Assembly (NCBI GenBank): GCA_019894765.1
Contig: JAGXNT010000013.1
Span: 1 to 64,000 of the forward strand
Reading direction: 5' to 3'
Origin: Candidatus Heimdallarchaeota archaeon
GTDB lineage: Archaea > Asgardarchaeota > Heimdallarchaeia > JABLTI01
DNA: 64,000 nt
Position 1 is the stretch's first letter; every line of letters starts with the position of its first letter. The notes below the pieces were generated by a model. The model was not told the DNA's origin and searched no databases. It was given only the letters and a program-made list of their open reading frames with translations. Below, piece after piece: positions 8,002 through 16,811 of the stretch. The position numbers and the translations under genes were made by a program.

Positions 8002-8727
8002 TTATATTTTTTTCTTGAAAACATATTTCATAGCATTCTGAAGACTTGTTGCAATCATTTCATCTGATATCAGATATTCTTCAGCTGCAGTTATCCTCTC
8101 AAGACGTGCTTGTGTTGCTGGTTTGTTAGGAACCGCTGCACAAGTATATTTCGCAGCAATCTCAGAGAATTTGTACGTTCCAATTTCTCTTGACATTTTT
8201 ATGACTTCTTCTTTGTTTAATCCAATATTTGGTCTGATTAATTTCTTCTCAGACAAAACACTTTCAATTATCCTAAGATTTTCAATAGTCTGACTAGCTT
8301 GCTCACCAAGAATCTCCCCTGTAACAATATAATCTGCATTGACTTTTCTTGCTAATTCCTCAGCTTTCTTGAGCATTAATCTTTTACAAAGAACACAATT
8401 TATTTTTGGATCTTTAGATTCATTTACTACTTTCTCTAAGTCTTTCCCATTCGGAACGACGTATAAATCAAAAGTAGTATGGGTTTGAAAGGAATTCACT
8501 AAAGTTTGAGATATATTGTGGATTTGGCTAATAGGAATAGTAATCTTTTCTTCTAATAGTTTAGTAACTGTACCTTCTTTGTTTTGCTTTTTCATTTTAG
8601 ATGGCTTAACCATTGGTTTATTATCAAAATTTAATCCAATAACCTCTACACCGGAACGTTCCATGAGAAAAGTGGCGATAGGAGAATCTAACCCATCGCT
8701 AATTAAACAAACTGCTTTTCTTTGCAT
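8002..8727 (-). CDS. ThiI-like PP-loop tRNA sulfurtransferase lacking a THUMP domain
   Basis: The N-terminus has a PP-loop ATP pyrophosphatase motif, LISDGLDSPIATFLMER, where Asp replaces the first Gly of SGG-x-DSP. The middle holds NCVLCKRLMLKKAEELA and VTGEILGEQASQTIENL, which match the core of ThiI, the 4-thiouridine synthase of tRNA position 8. At 241 residues it lacks the N-terminal ferredoxin-like and THUMP domains of full ThiI and has no rhodanese domain. The Cys pair in CVLC and a later Cys in YTCAAVP are candidates for persulfide handling. Such stand-alone catalytic domains occur in archaea. It lies 7 bp downstream of the proline-rich protein gene and is probably in the same transcript. 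Confidence 0.75.
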   Translation of the reverse strand: MQRKAVCLISDGLDSPIATFLMERSGVEVIGLNFDNKPMVKPSKMKKQNKEGTVTKLLEEKITIPISQIHNISQTLVNSFQTHTTFDLYVVPNGKDLEKVVNESKDPKINCVLCKRLMLKKAEELARKVNADYIVTGEILGEQASQTIENLRIIESVLSEKKLIRPNIGLNKEEVIKMSREIGTYKFSEIAAKYTCAAVPNKPATQARLERITAAEEYLISDEMIATSLQNAMKYVFKKKI

Positions 8728-8734
8728 AAGAGTA

Positions 8735-9478
8735 TTAACCTTTCAGTTTTGAAAACGCACTTCGAAGTTCATCTTCAAGATCACCTTTGAGCTCGCTACT
8801 TGTAGATTCTTCTTCAACCTCTTCAGCTTCTTCACCAGGTTCTAACGCAAGATCAGGAGCATCAAAATCATCTTCAATTTGCTGTGTTACTTTTTGACGT
8901 CTACTAGCTAATTTTTCAGCTAATTCCCCTCTGAATCCACCACCGGGTCCAGCTACACCACCGCCTGTTCCCATACTTGTAGGTGCTGCTGCATCAGGTT
9001 GGATAGCTCCACCCAAACTTGTTTCAGCTGGGGCATCAGGGTTAACGACTCCAGTAAGGAAAGAAGGTCCTGAATCTGAAGTGGCTGCAGGAGTAGTAGT
9101 AGGTGCTTTCTTCAAAGTTACCCCTAACATAGAAGCAGCTTCAACTGCACTACCAGGTCCAGCATCAGCTGTTACTGGGGCAGCAGGTCTTGGAGGTGGG
9201 GGAGGTGGAGATGCAGGAGAACTAAATGGCGATGCTACTTTTGGCATTGGTGAACGAGTTGTTGGAGGGGGTGCAGGACTGCTTGGTTGAGGTGGTCTTG
9301 GCGCACTACCACGCGCTACTTGCTGTTCTAGCTTCATAACTCTGGCTTCTAATTGACTAATTGCTTTTAGAAGGAGTGATGATAAATTATTAATTAAATT
9401 CGCTAATTCTTTTACACCTTGACTTTGACTGCTTGATGAATAAATGTCACCTAAGAGATTATCTAAGTTATCGCTCAA
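8735..9478 (-). CDS. proline-rich, acidic-tailed protein with WH2-like segment (WASP-like layout)
   Basis: I do not recognise a named family. The 247 residues read in order: an N-terminal amphipathic, probably coiled-coil stretch (about 20-55, LINNLSSLLLKAISQLEARV); a Pro-rich region (58-105) with APPPTTRSP and SPPPPPPRP; a Gly/Ala/Thr linker; a basic amphipathic helix FRGELAEKLASRRQKV (near 180) that resembles a WH2 or related actin-binding motif; an acidic stretch (EPGEEAEEVEEES); and a final helix DELRSAFSKLKG. Poly-Pro plus WH2-like plus acidic is the order seen in WASP-family actin nucleation promoters. Asgard archaea have actins and poly-Pro-binding profilins. The base composition is more GC-rich than its neighbours because of Pro and Ala codons. 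An actin-related role is inferred. Confidence 0.55.
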   Translation of the reverse strand: MSDNLDNLLGDIYSSSSQSQGVKELANLINNLSSLLLKAISQLEARVMKLEQQVARGSAPRPPQPSSPAPPPTTRSPMPKVASPFSSPASPPPPPPRPAAPVTADAGPGSAVEAASMLGVTLKKAPTTTPAATSDSGPSFLTGVVNPDAPAETSLGGAIQPDAAAPTSMGTGGGVAGPGGGFRGELAEKLASRRQKVTQQIEDDFDAPDLALEPGEEAEEVEEESTSSELKGDLEDELRSAFSKLKG

Positions 9479-9658
9479 ATTTTTTTGCCACCTTAAACTA
9501 TGAATTTTTTCTCCTTAATTTCAATTTAATATTTTTTTAGTATTACAAATAATCGTTATCTACTATATAATTACTTGGAATTTACTAAATAATAATGCTA
9601 CTCTTATGGCATATTTCTACAAAAATCTAATAAAAAACATTTCTATTTTAGCAAAAAA

Positions 9659-10567
9659 TCAAAGGTCTTTCATGAGTTCATATAACTCAAGAATTTTTTC
9701 GATCGATTTTGTCTTTATTGCTTTGCCAACTGTTAAATCAATTTCAGCATTAGAAGCTCCAACCCAAGGACCAACATCTATAGGTGAGACTTCATGCCTA
9801 TCCATCAAACCTTTTGATCCCTTTATAACATCATCACCAACTAAGGTTAATTCCGTTAATCCTCCAAATCCTGCTACTTCTTGAGGAACTTTAATAACAA
9901 GTCTTGTTAATTCCAATGGGTTGCTTTTTACAAATTCTCTTATAACCATAGCATTAATTCTCAACCCACTTGTTTTTACATTAAATGCTTCTTCAAAGAG
10001 ATGAAGAAACTCCTTGGTTGCTAATTCAGTCCTACTTTGAACTAGAAGCATCTTCTTAGAAACTACGATATAAATTCTGAAATATTTAGGAATTTTTGCT
10101 TCTATTTTTGAGAGAATGGTATCAGCAACAATTTCTTTTTGCCATTGCTCTAACAATAAAAAGATTGTTTGGGATTCTTCATCAACTGTCAATAAATCAA
10201 TATTGATTAAAGAATCGATTTTTAAGATGACATCCTCAAACCTCTTCTTTATTTTATCAGGATAATATCGAGCAATACTCTTGTCCCAGCAGAAAATATT
10301 CCAATCAAAATCACCAATTGAGAAATGTTCGCTTATTGTCTGAATATTACGTATAATTTCAAGTGAGACTTCATTACCAAGATGCTGACAGAAATAATCC
10401 CTCTTTGTTTGCTTCTCTCCAATAGGAGGTCGCTTTTTTTTCCATTCCTTAATTAATGCTATTCTCTCAATGAGTTTGTCTGTAGGTATTGGATTAAGAA
10501 TGTCATCAATGGCTTCATTTGATAATTTAACACTTTTATCATTATCAGAAGTTGCCGGACTATCCAT
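9659..10567 (-). CDS. hypothetical protein
   Basis: I recognise no family. The protein has about 302 residues, is soluble, and has no signal peptide or membrane segment. The N-terminal third is helical and charged (KEWKKKRPPIGEKQTKRDY). The middle is a helical bundle with FLLLEQWQKEIVADTIL, and the last 120 residues contain predicted strands and Gly-rich turns (VAGFGGLTELTLVGDDV). I chose the ATG at 10567 because a GAGGT box lies 8 nt upstream; a TTG five codons earlier would include the ribosome site inside the gene. It is on the same strand as the proline-rich gene but separated by 180 bp. Confidence 0.7.
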   Translation of the reverse strand: MDSPATSDNDKSVKLSNEAIDDILNPIPTDKLIERIALIKEWKKKRPPIGEKQTKRDYFCQHLGNEVSLEIIRNIQTISEHFSIGDFDWNIFCWDKSIARYYPDKIKKRFEDVILKIDSLINIDLLTVDEESQTIFLLLEQWQKEIVADTILSKIEAKIPKYFRIYIVVSKKMLLVQSRTELATKEFLHLFEEAFNVKTSGLRINAMVIREFVKSNPLELTRLVIKVPQEVAGFGGLTELTLVGDDVIKGSKGLMDRHEVSPIDVGPWVGASNAEIDLTVGKAIKTKSIEKILELYELMKDL

Positions 10568-10791
10568 GAATCTATACCTCAATCATAAATAACTAACAAA
10601 AACATAATCCGTTGATTATATCAAAAGCTTTTGGTTTGGGCAGAAAAGAAGAAAGAATAATTTTCTATAAAAAGTGATTTCAACTTAGAGCTCCAATTTC
10701 TTTTTTTAATTCATAACCTCATTCTAAATAATCGAACATAAAGAAAATGAAGAAATAAAAAACAGAAAAACTTAGAATTAAGAGGAAGTAA

Positions 10792-10971
10792 TTACACTAA
10801 TTCGATGCATTCCTCTGGGCATTCCTCAACACAAATTCCACAATCAGTGCAATCATTTGGTCGAGCGTTTATAGGAGCTCCATCATCAGTTTCATCATAT
10901 ACTTCTTCAGGACAAACTTCAATACAAGTTCCACATTTTGAGCATTTGTCAAGATCGATTTTTGTTGGCAT
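10792..10971 (-). CDS. small 2[4Fe-4S] ferredoxin
   Basis: This 59-residue protein carries two classic cluster motifs, C-x2-C-x2-C-x3-C-P: C10, C13, C16 and C20 (KCSKCGTCIEVCP), then C41, C44, C47 and C51 (DCTDCGICVEECP). An extra Cys at 55 follows (ECIELV). It should carry electrons at low potential for oxidoreductases in the cytoplasm. Acidic residues between the motifs (DETDDGAPINARPND) are typical. It begins with ATG and ends with TAA, and no neighbouring gene overlaps. It stands alone, with 150-220 bp AT-rich gaps on both sides, so it probably has its own promoter. Confidence 0.95.
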   Translation of the reverse strand: MPTKIDLDKCSKCGTCIEVCPEEVYDETDDGAPINARPNDCTDCGICVEECPEECIELV

Positions 10972-11124
10972 ATTATATCCTCTGTAATTATTTATGTAGA
11001 TTAATAGTAAACCACAATATTAGATTATCGTAGCACTATCAAGAAATTACTCGAAAAAACACTCTTTTAAATGTTTTTTATCATTTGGTGAATCATAAAA
11101 AAATAGGAAATTAGGTTAAAAAAC

Positions 11125-11712
11125 CTAACTTGTTCTGCTTACTACTAGACGATAAGCAATTGATTGTCCTGCGACTTGACTATCTCTGAAAATCTTAACT
11201 ACTTGTCCTGGTCTAGCTCCTACAGCTTTAACTGCTGGATCACTTGACAGTATTTTTGGTAGATGTCTTCTCTTGATATTGTATTTCTCTAACAATGCCT
11301 TTAATTCTTCTTCAGGACAAATTACATGTTCTGGAACGAGATCATGGGTGAAAATATCAAACCGAGGATCTTTGCTTGTAACAATCCAGATGTTCTTCTC
11401 TTTTGCTTCTCTTCTTGCATAGTGAGTAAAGCGATTTGAAGCGACAAGCAAACCTTTAACATTTTCCTCTCCTTTTTCTTCTACTCTTTGATCTAATCTT
11501 TTGAAAAAATCACGTAGAACTGATACACCAACCTTATCCTCCAACGAAATGGATGCAAGCATTTCCTTAGTAGGGTCCTTTTCGAGCTCACAAATCATAT
11601 CAATATAATTTTCGAATCGATCTTCTTTAACTACATTGTAACCTCGTCGTTTAAGTATGGACTTTATTCCTCTCAATAGATTTCTAATAATAATTTCTTC
11701 TTCAGTACTCAT
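11125..11712 (-). CDS. rpoH: RNA polymerase subunit H, full-length eukaryote-type Rpb5
   Basis: Residues 118-195 are the assembly domain shared by archaeal RpoH and eukaryotic Rpb5: HDLVPEHVICPEEE, LPKILSSDPAVKAVGA, RPGQVVKIFRDS and AYRLVV match well. Ordinary archaeal RpoH is only about 75-85 residues and consists of this domain alone. Here about 115 residues precede it: a helix IIIRNLLRGIKSILKRRGY, which parallels the first helix of human RPB5, then VGVSVLRDFFKRLDQRV and VKGLLVASNRFTHYARREA, which parallel the VGIKTIKVY and ALIVVQQGMTPSAKQ segments of the eukaryotic jaw domain. The gene is not linked here to the large-subunit genes. The start has no strong ribosome site, but the next Met is far inside. 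Confidence 0.9.
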   Translation of the reverse strand: MSTEEEIIIRNLLRGIKSILKRRGYNVVKEDRFENYIDMICELEKDPTKEMLASISLEDKVGVSVLRDFFKRLDQRVEEKGEENVKGLLVASNRFTHYARREAKEKNIWIVTSKDPRFDIFTHDLVPEHVICPEEELKALLEKYNIKRRHLPKILSSDPAVKAVGARPGQVVKIFRDSQVAGQSIAYRLVVSRTS

Positions 11713-11802
11713 TTTCCCACACTTCTTTAATGGTGTTTATCTTACGATTCACTTAATTCTTGACTAAACTATCGTTTTTAAAGTATTGGCATCATAACGA
11801 TT

Positions 11803-13176
11803 TTAACTGTTTTGAGTTATGATTTTAATTGAGTCTTCTAAGGCATTTATGGTTTTCTCAAAATCATCCTTTGTATGTTTGATGGAGAGATATCCAAAAC
11901 CACTCCTAATAAGAATATTCCTATTGAACATTAGTAATTGGAATTTGTTAACTTTGTCAGTGTCTAGATTTAATTTTATTTCAGTTCCAGTTCTTACATT
12001 TGAGATCTTTTCTCTAAACCAATGGATACAAATCATTGAACCCACACTCGTAACGATTGCAGGTGCTTCGTATTTCTCAAGGAGCTCTTGTAATTCCTTC
12101 GTAATTTTTCCACCATCATTATTCAATTTATCATAAAATTTAGTTTTATTCTTTCCCAAAGTATCTATGGTAGCGTTTCCGGCAACCATACTTACAGGAT
12201 TCCCTGAAAACGTTCCACCACCAATCCAAACTTTTCCATCTTTCTGCAAATTGGCTTGTTCTAAAATGTCGTCTCGTCCACCAATGATTCCAATTGGAGC
12301 ACCTCCTCCTACTATCTTACCCATTGTTGTCATATCCGGTGTAATACCAAAGTACCCTTGTCCGGAATTAAAACTCAATCGAAATCCAGTAATAATCTCA
12401 TCATAAATTAGAATGATATCGTTGCGTTCTGTTTCTTCTCTTACAATTTCTAAGAATCCTTCTCTTGGGGGGATAGCTCCACCGGCTCCTAAAACAGGTT
12501 CCATAATAACAGCAGCTATCTCGTTTTTGTTTTTCTTTAGGATTTCTCTGAAACCATCTATGTCATTATAGTCAAAACTTACAATATCAGCTTCTTCTTG
12601 TGTTTTTAATCCATTCGATTCCATGCCCTTTTCGACATGCTTCACATAGTAGAATAATGTGTCATTACCGCCATGCCAGCCACCCCTTATCTTTGCGATC
12701 TTATTTTTCTTGGTGAATGCTCTTGCTAATCTAGAAGCATACATAGTAGCTTCTGTTCCTGTTGTGCAGAACCTTAATTTCTCAATACTTGGTGTTGCAT
12801 CTCGAATTTTTTTCGCTAAAATTAACGCTTGCTCATTAACCATTCCAAAATGATTGCCAAGAGGTAGCTGCTTGGTAATAGCTTCTATAATAGCTTCATG
12901 AGCATGTCCTAAAACAGCCACTCCATGAGTCAACCAATAATCAATATAGCTGTTGCCATCTATGTCAGTTAATCTTGTACCTTCAGCTTTACTAATGAAA
13001 GGAGGTCCAAGATTTAGTGGAGTCATATGAAAATCTCTAATATTATGAGAAACACCAGCTGGAAATAATTCATTAGCTTTTTTCCACATAGCCAATGATT
13101 TCTGATGATTTTTCTTATATTCATTTACCTCTTTATCTAACCATTTTGACATATTAACTACATCCCGTGATCTCAT
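11803..13176 (-). CDS. class III aminotransferase, glutamate-1-semialdehyde aminomutase-like
   Basis: This is a PLP enzyme of fold type I, class III. FPAGVSHNIR near the N-terminus, DIDGNSYIDYWLTHGVAVLG, RFCTTGTEATMYASRLAR (phosphate binding), GGWHGGND, IMEPVLGAGG, LIYDEIITGFR (the Asp binding the PLP ring nitrogen) and TMGKIVGGGAPIG (the PLP Lys) are all visible. The overall pattern is closest to glutamate-1-semialdehyde 2,1-aminomutase and its relatives, but no other haem-synthesis gene is nearby, so the substrate is uncertain. The annotated first ATG has no ribosome site; a second ATG at 13152 is preceded by GGGATG and may be the real start. It lies 12 bp downstream of the SMC-like ATPase gene. 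Confidence 0.8.
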   Translation of the reverse strand: MRSRDVVNMSKWLDKEVNEYKKNHQKSLAMWKKANELFPAGVSHNIRDFHMTPLNLGPPFISKAEGTRLTDIDGNSYIDYWLTHGVAVLGHAHEAIIEAITKQLPLGNHFGMVNEQALILAKKIRDATPSIEKLRFCTTGTEATMYASRLARAFTKKNKIAKIRGGWHGGNDTLFYYVKHVEKGMESNGLKTQEEADIVSFDYNDIDGFREILKKNKNEIAAVIMEPVLGAGGAIPPREGFLEIVREETERNDIILIYDEIITGFRLSFNSGQGYFGITPDMTTMGKIVGGGAPIGIIGGRDDILEQANLQKDGKVWIGGGTFSGNPVSMVAGNATIDTLGKNKTKFYDKLNNDGGKITKELQELLEKYEAPAIVTSVGSMICIHWFREKISNVRTGTEIKLNLDTDKVNKFQLLMFNRNILIRSGFGYLSIKHTKDDFEKTINALEDSIKIITQNS

Positions 13177-13188
13177 TTAGTTGGATAA

Positions 13189-15072
13189 TTAACTTGTTTC
13201 TATGAAATCGAATAGACTTGTTTGTGTTTGCTTCTTTATATCAAGTGGATATCCATCAAGCAATTTATAGAATTGCCCAGATCTAGTGGCAATTATGAAG
13301 TTAATTTTATTCTTTTGGCTATTTAATAAATTGGCAAGTAGTTCAAGTCTGGGTGGATCTAAAGCCGCCTCAGGAGAGTCCAATATTAATAGTCCTTTCT
13401 TCATAATTCTATTTTCAATTAAGAAGTGGAATATAGCAATTCTAAATACTACGTCTATGAAATATCTTTCAGACCATGACATAGCTGCGAAATCCCTGTC
13501 GGAATCATCTTTAGTGATGCTTATCACTCGAGTGTCTGTATCTGCCAACATGCTATAACCAAAGATTTCTTTTGTGGATCGAGTGAAATTGTTTAGAATC
13601 TTTTGTAGTTCTTTTTGTTCAGGTAAATCACGTTCTAATCTTTCTAATTGTCCATAGTAATTTTCTAATTCAGAACTAATTTTTTCTAAATTGACTTTGA
13701 TTAATCCAATACTTTCATCCTGATTAACCATTTTCTCTTGCGCTGAAAGGCCGCCTAATTCCACACCAACCCTTTGAATTTGCTCGTTTATTTCCTCATT
13801 TTTCTTTTGAATCTCTCTTCTTCGAGCATTATTGGTTGCAAGTTTCTCTCTAAGATTTTTCAAAGCTGAAGTTATTGTACTCTCTTGTTTTGCATACTTG
13901 TTATCGTCTTCTTCAATAGCTCGTAATTCATGAGTAATAATATCAATTTCCTTTTGAATGTCTCGGGTATCATTTTCAACTATCGTTTGGTCTTTCGCAA
14001 CAGTTTCCTTTACAGTCTTTGGTATATTTTTCCAACCAGTACCACAAACAGGACAACCTGCTACAATTCTTTCTTCCCAATGATCAAAAATAGTGCTACC
14101 ACACAATTCACAATTATTCTTCTTCTCCCAGTTGTCTTTAATACTGCCATAATCCACTTTCCCTAGTTTCTTAAATCCTTCAAGTTCTCTTTTTAATTTA
14201 TCAAGTTGATTTTCCATTGCGTAACGTTTTGATTTTAATTCATCATGTTTTAATCGAATTTCAACAAGTGTTTCTTGATCTTTATCAAGATCATCAAGGA
14301 TTTTTTGGTCGTCCTCTTCCAGCTTTAGTAATGCTTTCCTCTGTTTTTCGATGTCCTCTTGTAGTTTAGAGCTACTTCTTTCCAATTCTCCTTTTCGAGA
14401 ACCAATCGTATCTAAAGCCTCTGCAGATGTATCTGCACTTGTGAAAATTATCTCCATCTTTTCAAGTTGTGTTTCATATCTGCGTTTACTATTCTTTCGC
14501 ATTTCGATTTGTCTCTTTACTTCCCCAATTTGATTGCGTAGTTTTATTGTTGTCGGAGTTTCCATTCGAATTGCTTTGTTCAAGAGCTCAAAGAAATCCA
14601 TTAAAGATTCTTCGCCTGGAGTTCCTAATAAATTCAAATCATTTTCTCTTTTATAATAAACCCCTTCAAACAATTTCTGCGTTTGTTCCAGTGTTAAATT
14701 AGTTCGTGAATATAAGAAATCAGAATACATATCTCGAGTATGAGCTTTATTTGAAAACTTAGCTGAAGTCACTCTGGTTCGTGCCCCGGCATCAGTTAGT
14801 TCATGAATAATAGAATTTACTTCTTCACCAAACGTCCATTCAGCTTTCACATAAGCTGTCCGATCTGCCCTTTTTTTCGAGAAAACATTCCATGCAAATG
14901 CATGAGCATCTCTTACCAGGGAATGTTCAATTAAATCTGTTAACGTTGTTTTACCTGAACCATTCTCTGCAAGGAATTTATTGATACCCTCACGAAAGTT
15001 TATTGTTTCAACAGAATCCTCACTTAAGGGAAGAATCTTTGAAAATTCTAGTAGTTTTAAAATCGGTAGCAT
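13189..15072 (-). CDS. SMC/Rad50-like ABC ATPase with zinc-binding insert in the coiled coil
   Basis: The protein has 627 residues with an ABC-type head split by a long coiled coil. Walker A is AENGSGKTTLTDLIEH (35-50). The coiled-coil arms run from about 175 to 300 and 365 to 480. Between them sits a zinc-ribbon-like insert with two Cys pairs, NNCELCGS and GCPVCGTGW (about 321-345), in place of the single CxxC of the Rad50 hook. The C-terminal head has a signature-like MSWSERYFIDVVFR, Walker B LLILDSPEAALDP and an IIATRSG switch. I chose the ATG at 15072 with a GGTGGGG box just upstream. SMC-like proteins act on DNA, and a repair or defence role is inferred. It is probably co-transcribed with the aminotransferase gene 12 bp downstream. 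Confidence 0.7.
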   Translation of the reverse strand: MLPILKLLEFSKILPLSEDSVETINFREGINKFLAENGSGKTTLTDLIEHSLVRDAHAFAWNVFSKKRADRTAYVKAEWTFGEEVNSIIHELTDAGARTRVTSAKFSNKAHTRDMYSDFLYSRTNLTLEQTQKLFEGVYYKRENDLNLLGTPGEESLMDFFELLNKAIRMETPTTIKLRNQIGEVKRQIEMRKNSKRRYETQLEKMEIIFTSADTSAEALDTIGSRKGELERSSSKLQEDIEKQRKALLKLEEDDQKILDDLDKDQETLVEIRLKHDELKSKRYAMENQLDKLKRELEGFKKLGKVDYGSIKDNWEKKNNCELCGSTIFDHWEERIVAGCPVCGTGWKNIPKTVKETVAKDQTIVENDTRDIQKEIDIITHELRAIEEDDNKYAKQESTITSALKNLREKLATNNARRREIQKKNEEINEQIQRVGVELGGLSAQEKMVNQDESIGLIKVNLEKISSELENYYGQLERLERDLPEQKELQKILNNFTRSTKEIFGYSMLADTDTRVISITKDDSDRDFAAMSWSERYFIDVVFRIAIFHFLIENRIMKKGLLILDSPEAALDPPRLELLANLLNSQKNKINFIIATRSGQFYKLLDGYPLDIKKQTQTSLFDFIETS

Positions 15073-15271
15073 TAACCCCACCAAGTAACATTAGCTAAAT
15101 AATGATTTAAGGTCATTGTATTAATATCAATTCTATAACTTTTCTTATAATGCTTTTAGTCTTTTTGCTGATTATTTTAAATAAAAATATAATATTAAGT
15201 GACATCAAAGTATTTCTATTGTATTAAGAGTTCCCTAACGTTTTTTATATCTAAGTGAATTATATCCCTCA

Positions 15272-15688
15272 ATGAACAATGAAAACACTTCTGAAAAAAA
15301 ATCAAAAGCACAGGTTAAACTCAAGCAGATTGGGAAATCTCTTGGTATTGGAATAATTGAAGGTGGAATAACTGCAGGTATTGGTTATTTGCTCCTAAGA
15401 TTACACGTTTATACAATGTTTAGTATTTTATTAATATGGCTAATTTTCGGGTGGTTTTCAAGTTATATTATAAACAATAATGCTTTGGAAATATTAACTG
15501 TCATGATTTCAGGTAATGTTACAGCTGGTTTAATTTACTTCTTTGTGGGAATTGAAATATGGTTTCTCTCACTCATTATCGGACTCTCTATTCTCTTTTG
15601 GATGATAAGTTTTACAACTAAAATTCTTCTTTATCCAACAAAGAAAACACAAGATGAAGTTAAAGAATTGGAGAATAATGGAAACTAA
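15272..15688 (+). CDS. hypothetical membrane protein
   Basis: I recognise no family. The 138 residues have a charged N-terminus (Lys-rich, about 25 residues), about four hydrophobic segments (SLGIGIIEGGITAGIGYLLL, MFSILLIWLIFGWF, ILTVMISGNVTAGLIYFFVG and FLSLIIGLSILFWMISF) and a short acidic cytoplasmic tail. No catalytic or binding motif is evident. A second membrane protein gene follows 52 bp downstream on the same strand. The 200 bp before it separate it from the divergent SMC-like gene and contain AT-rich promoter-like sequence. Confidence 0.65.
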   Translation: MNNENTSEKKSKAQVKLKQIGKSLGIGIIEGGITAGIGYLLLRLHVYTMFSILLIWLIFGWFSSYIINNNALEILTVMISGNVTAGLIYFFVGIEIWFLSLIIGLSILFWMISFTTKILLYPTKKTQDEVKELENNGN

Positions 15689-15740
15689 CCGAACAAATAT
15701 TAAAACACACTAGATACTAACCTATAGATATTAGTTGGTG

Positions 15741-16766
15741 ATGGTTTTGGTAAACCTAGAGATTTCAGATGAGAGCTTTAAACTATTTAAAAAATTTCCA
15801 GTAATCCCTCGTTTAATTATAGCATTTATATTTGCTATTGGCGGACTTGTAATTCAAATTGTTTTACCACAAAAAGGCATTTTTCCATTTGAATCCTTAA
15901 AAGTTTCTTATCTAGCATTTGGTGTAGGTTTTATTTTCATTATTATTTCCATAATCCTTCTTTTCCCAGAAAGATTAGTCATTTCCGAAGAACCAAAACT
16001 TGTGGATTCAAAGGCAATATGGGTTGATTCCAATATGAAACTTCTCTCTGATTATTTCAACATAATAAATACTCGAGAAAAGAAAAGAAAATCGAAATCA
16101 GCCTTCTTTGATCTTACAAAAGCAAAAGGGAAAGTGATTTTCATATCCACCATTTTGGGTGTAACATTCATTTATGTTTTAGTCCTTATTTTAGGAAATC
16201 GAGATTTTCCATCGACTTATATTTTCTTACTTGATATTTACGCATTTTTATTTCCTCTGTGGTTCATAATTCGAATAAAAACATGGGAACCTGAAATACT
16301 AAGAAAAGTTCTCTTTTATTATCAATTTACCAAACATGAAGAATTAGATGATTTCGAATTCACTACAACACCTGCTTTGCAGCTACAACAGCTTGAAGAA
16401 GTTGATTCGAAAGAAGAAATTATGTTGCCAATAAATGTTCGCTTTATGATTGATTTTGAGGATCAACCGGATTCATTTGATTCATTTTCAATTCAAATTT
16501 TAATAAACGAAAGTATGAGTAATAAATTCCCCTCATTTATTTGTTTCCTTCGAATGAAGAAGCCAAGTGATTGGAAACCACTAAAAAAAGAAATAGCCTA
16601 TGCAGATAGAGTAATAAAAATACAACACATAGTTGAAGAGGATAACCTTCATTTATTTGTTCTATCAAAATCACCAAAAGTTGAAAATCCAAATCATACC
16701 TCTCCAAAAGAAGCAACAAAGATTTTCAAAAGAGCATATAAAATGATGAAGGATTTTACTTTATAA
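15741..16766 (+). CDS. hypothetical membrane protein
   Basis: I recognise no family. The 341 residues include hydrophobic segments at about 23-45 (VIPRLIIAFIFAIGGLVIQI), 57-78 (LAFGVGFIFIIISIILLF), 130-155 (VIFISTILGVTFIYVLVLIL) and 165-183 (YIFLLDIYAFLFPLWFII). They are followed by a soluble C-terminal half of about 150 residues rich in acidic and aromatic positions. The start is ambiguous among TTG 15735, GTG 15738 and ATG 15741; I took the ATG. It ends 45 bp before the DUF167 gene. It may form a unit with the small membrane protein gene upstream. Confidence 0.65.
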   Translation: MVLVNLEISDESFKLFKKFPVIPRLIIAFIFAIGGLVIQIVLPQKGIFPFESLKVSYLAFGVGFIFIIISIILLFPERLVISEEPKLVDSKAIWVDSNMKLLSDYFNIINTREKKRKSKSAFFDLTKAKGKVIFISTILGVTFIYVLVLILGNRDFPSTYIFLLDIYAFLFPLWFIIRIKTWEPEILRKVLFYYQFTKHEELDDFEFTTTPALQLQQLEEVDSKEEIMLPINVRFMIDFEDQPDSFDSFSIQILINESMSNKFPSFICFLRMKKPSDWKPLKKEIAYADRVIKIQHIVEEDNLHLFVLSKSPKVENPNHTSPKEATKIFKRAYKMMKDFTL

Positions 16767-16811
16767 TATTTAAGCAAGCAACTCCAGATGAAACAAAGGA
16801 GAGAACGTTAG

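Noticed and set aside
9081..9290. Gly/Ala-rich plus-strand ORF
   Set aside because: It is the antisense shadow of the Pro-rich part of the minus-strand gene, with no ribosome site or family match.
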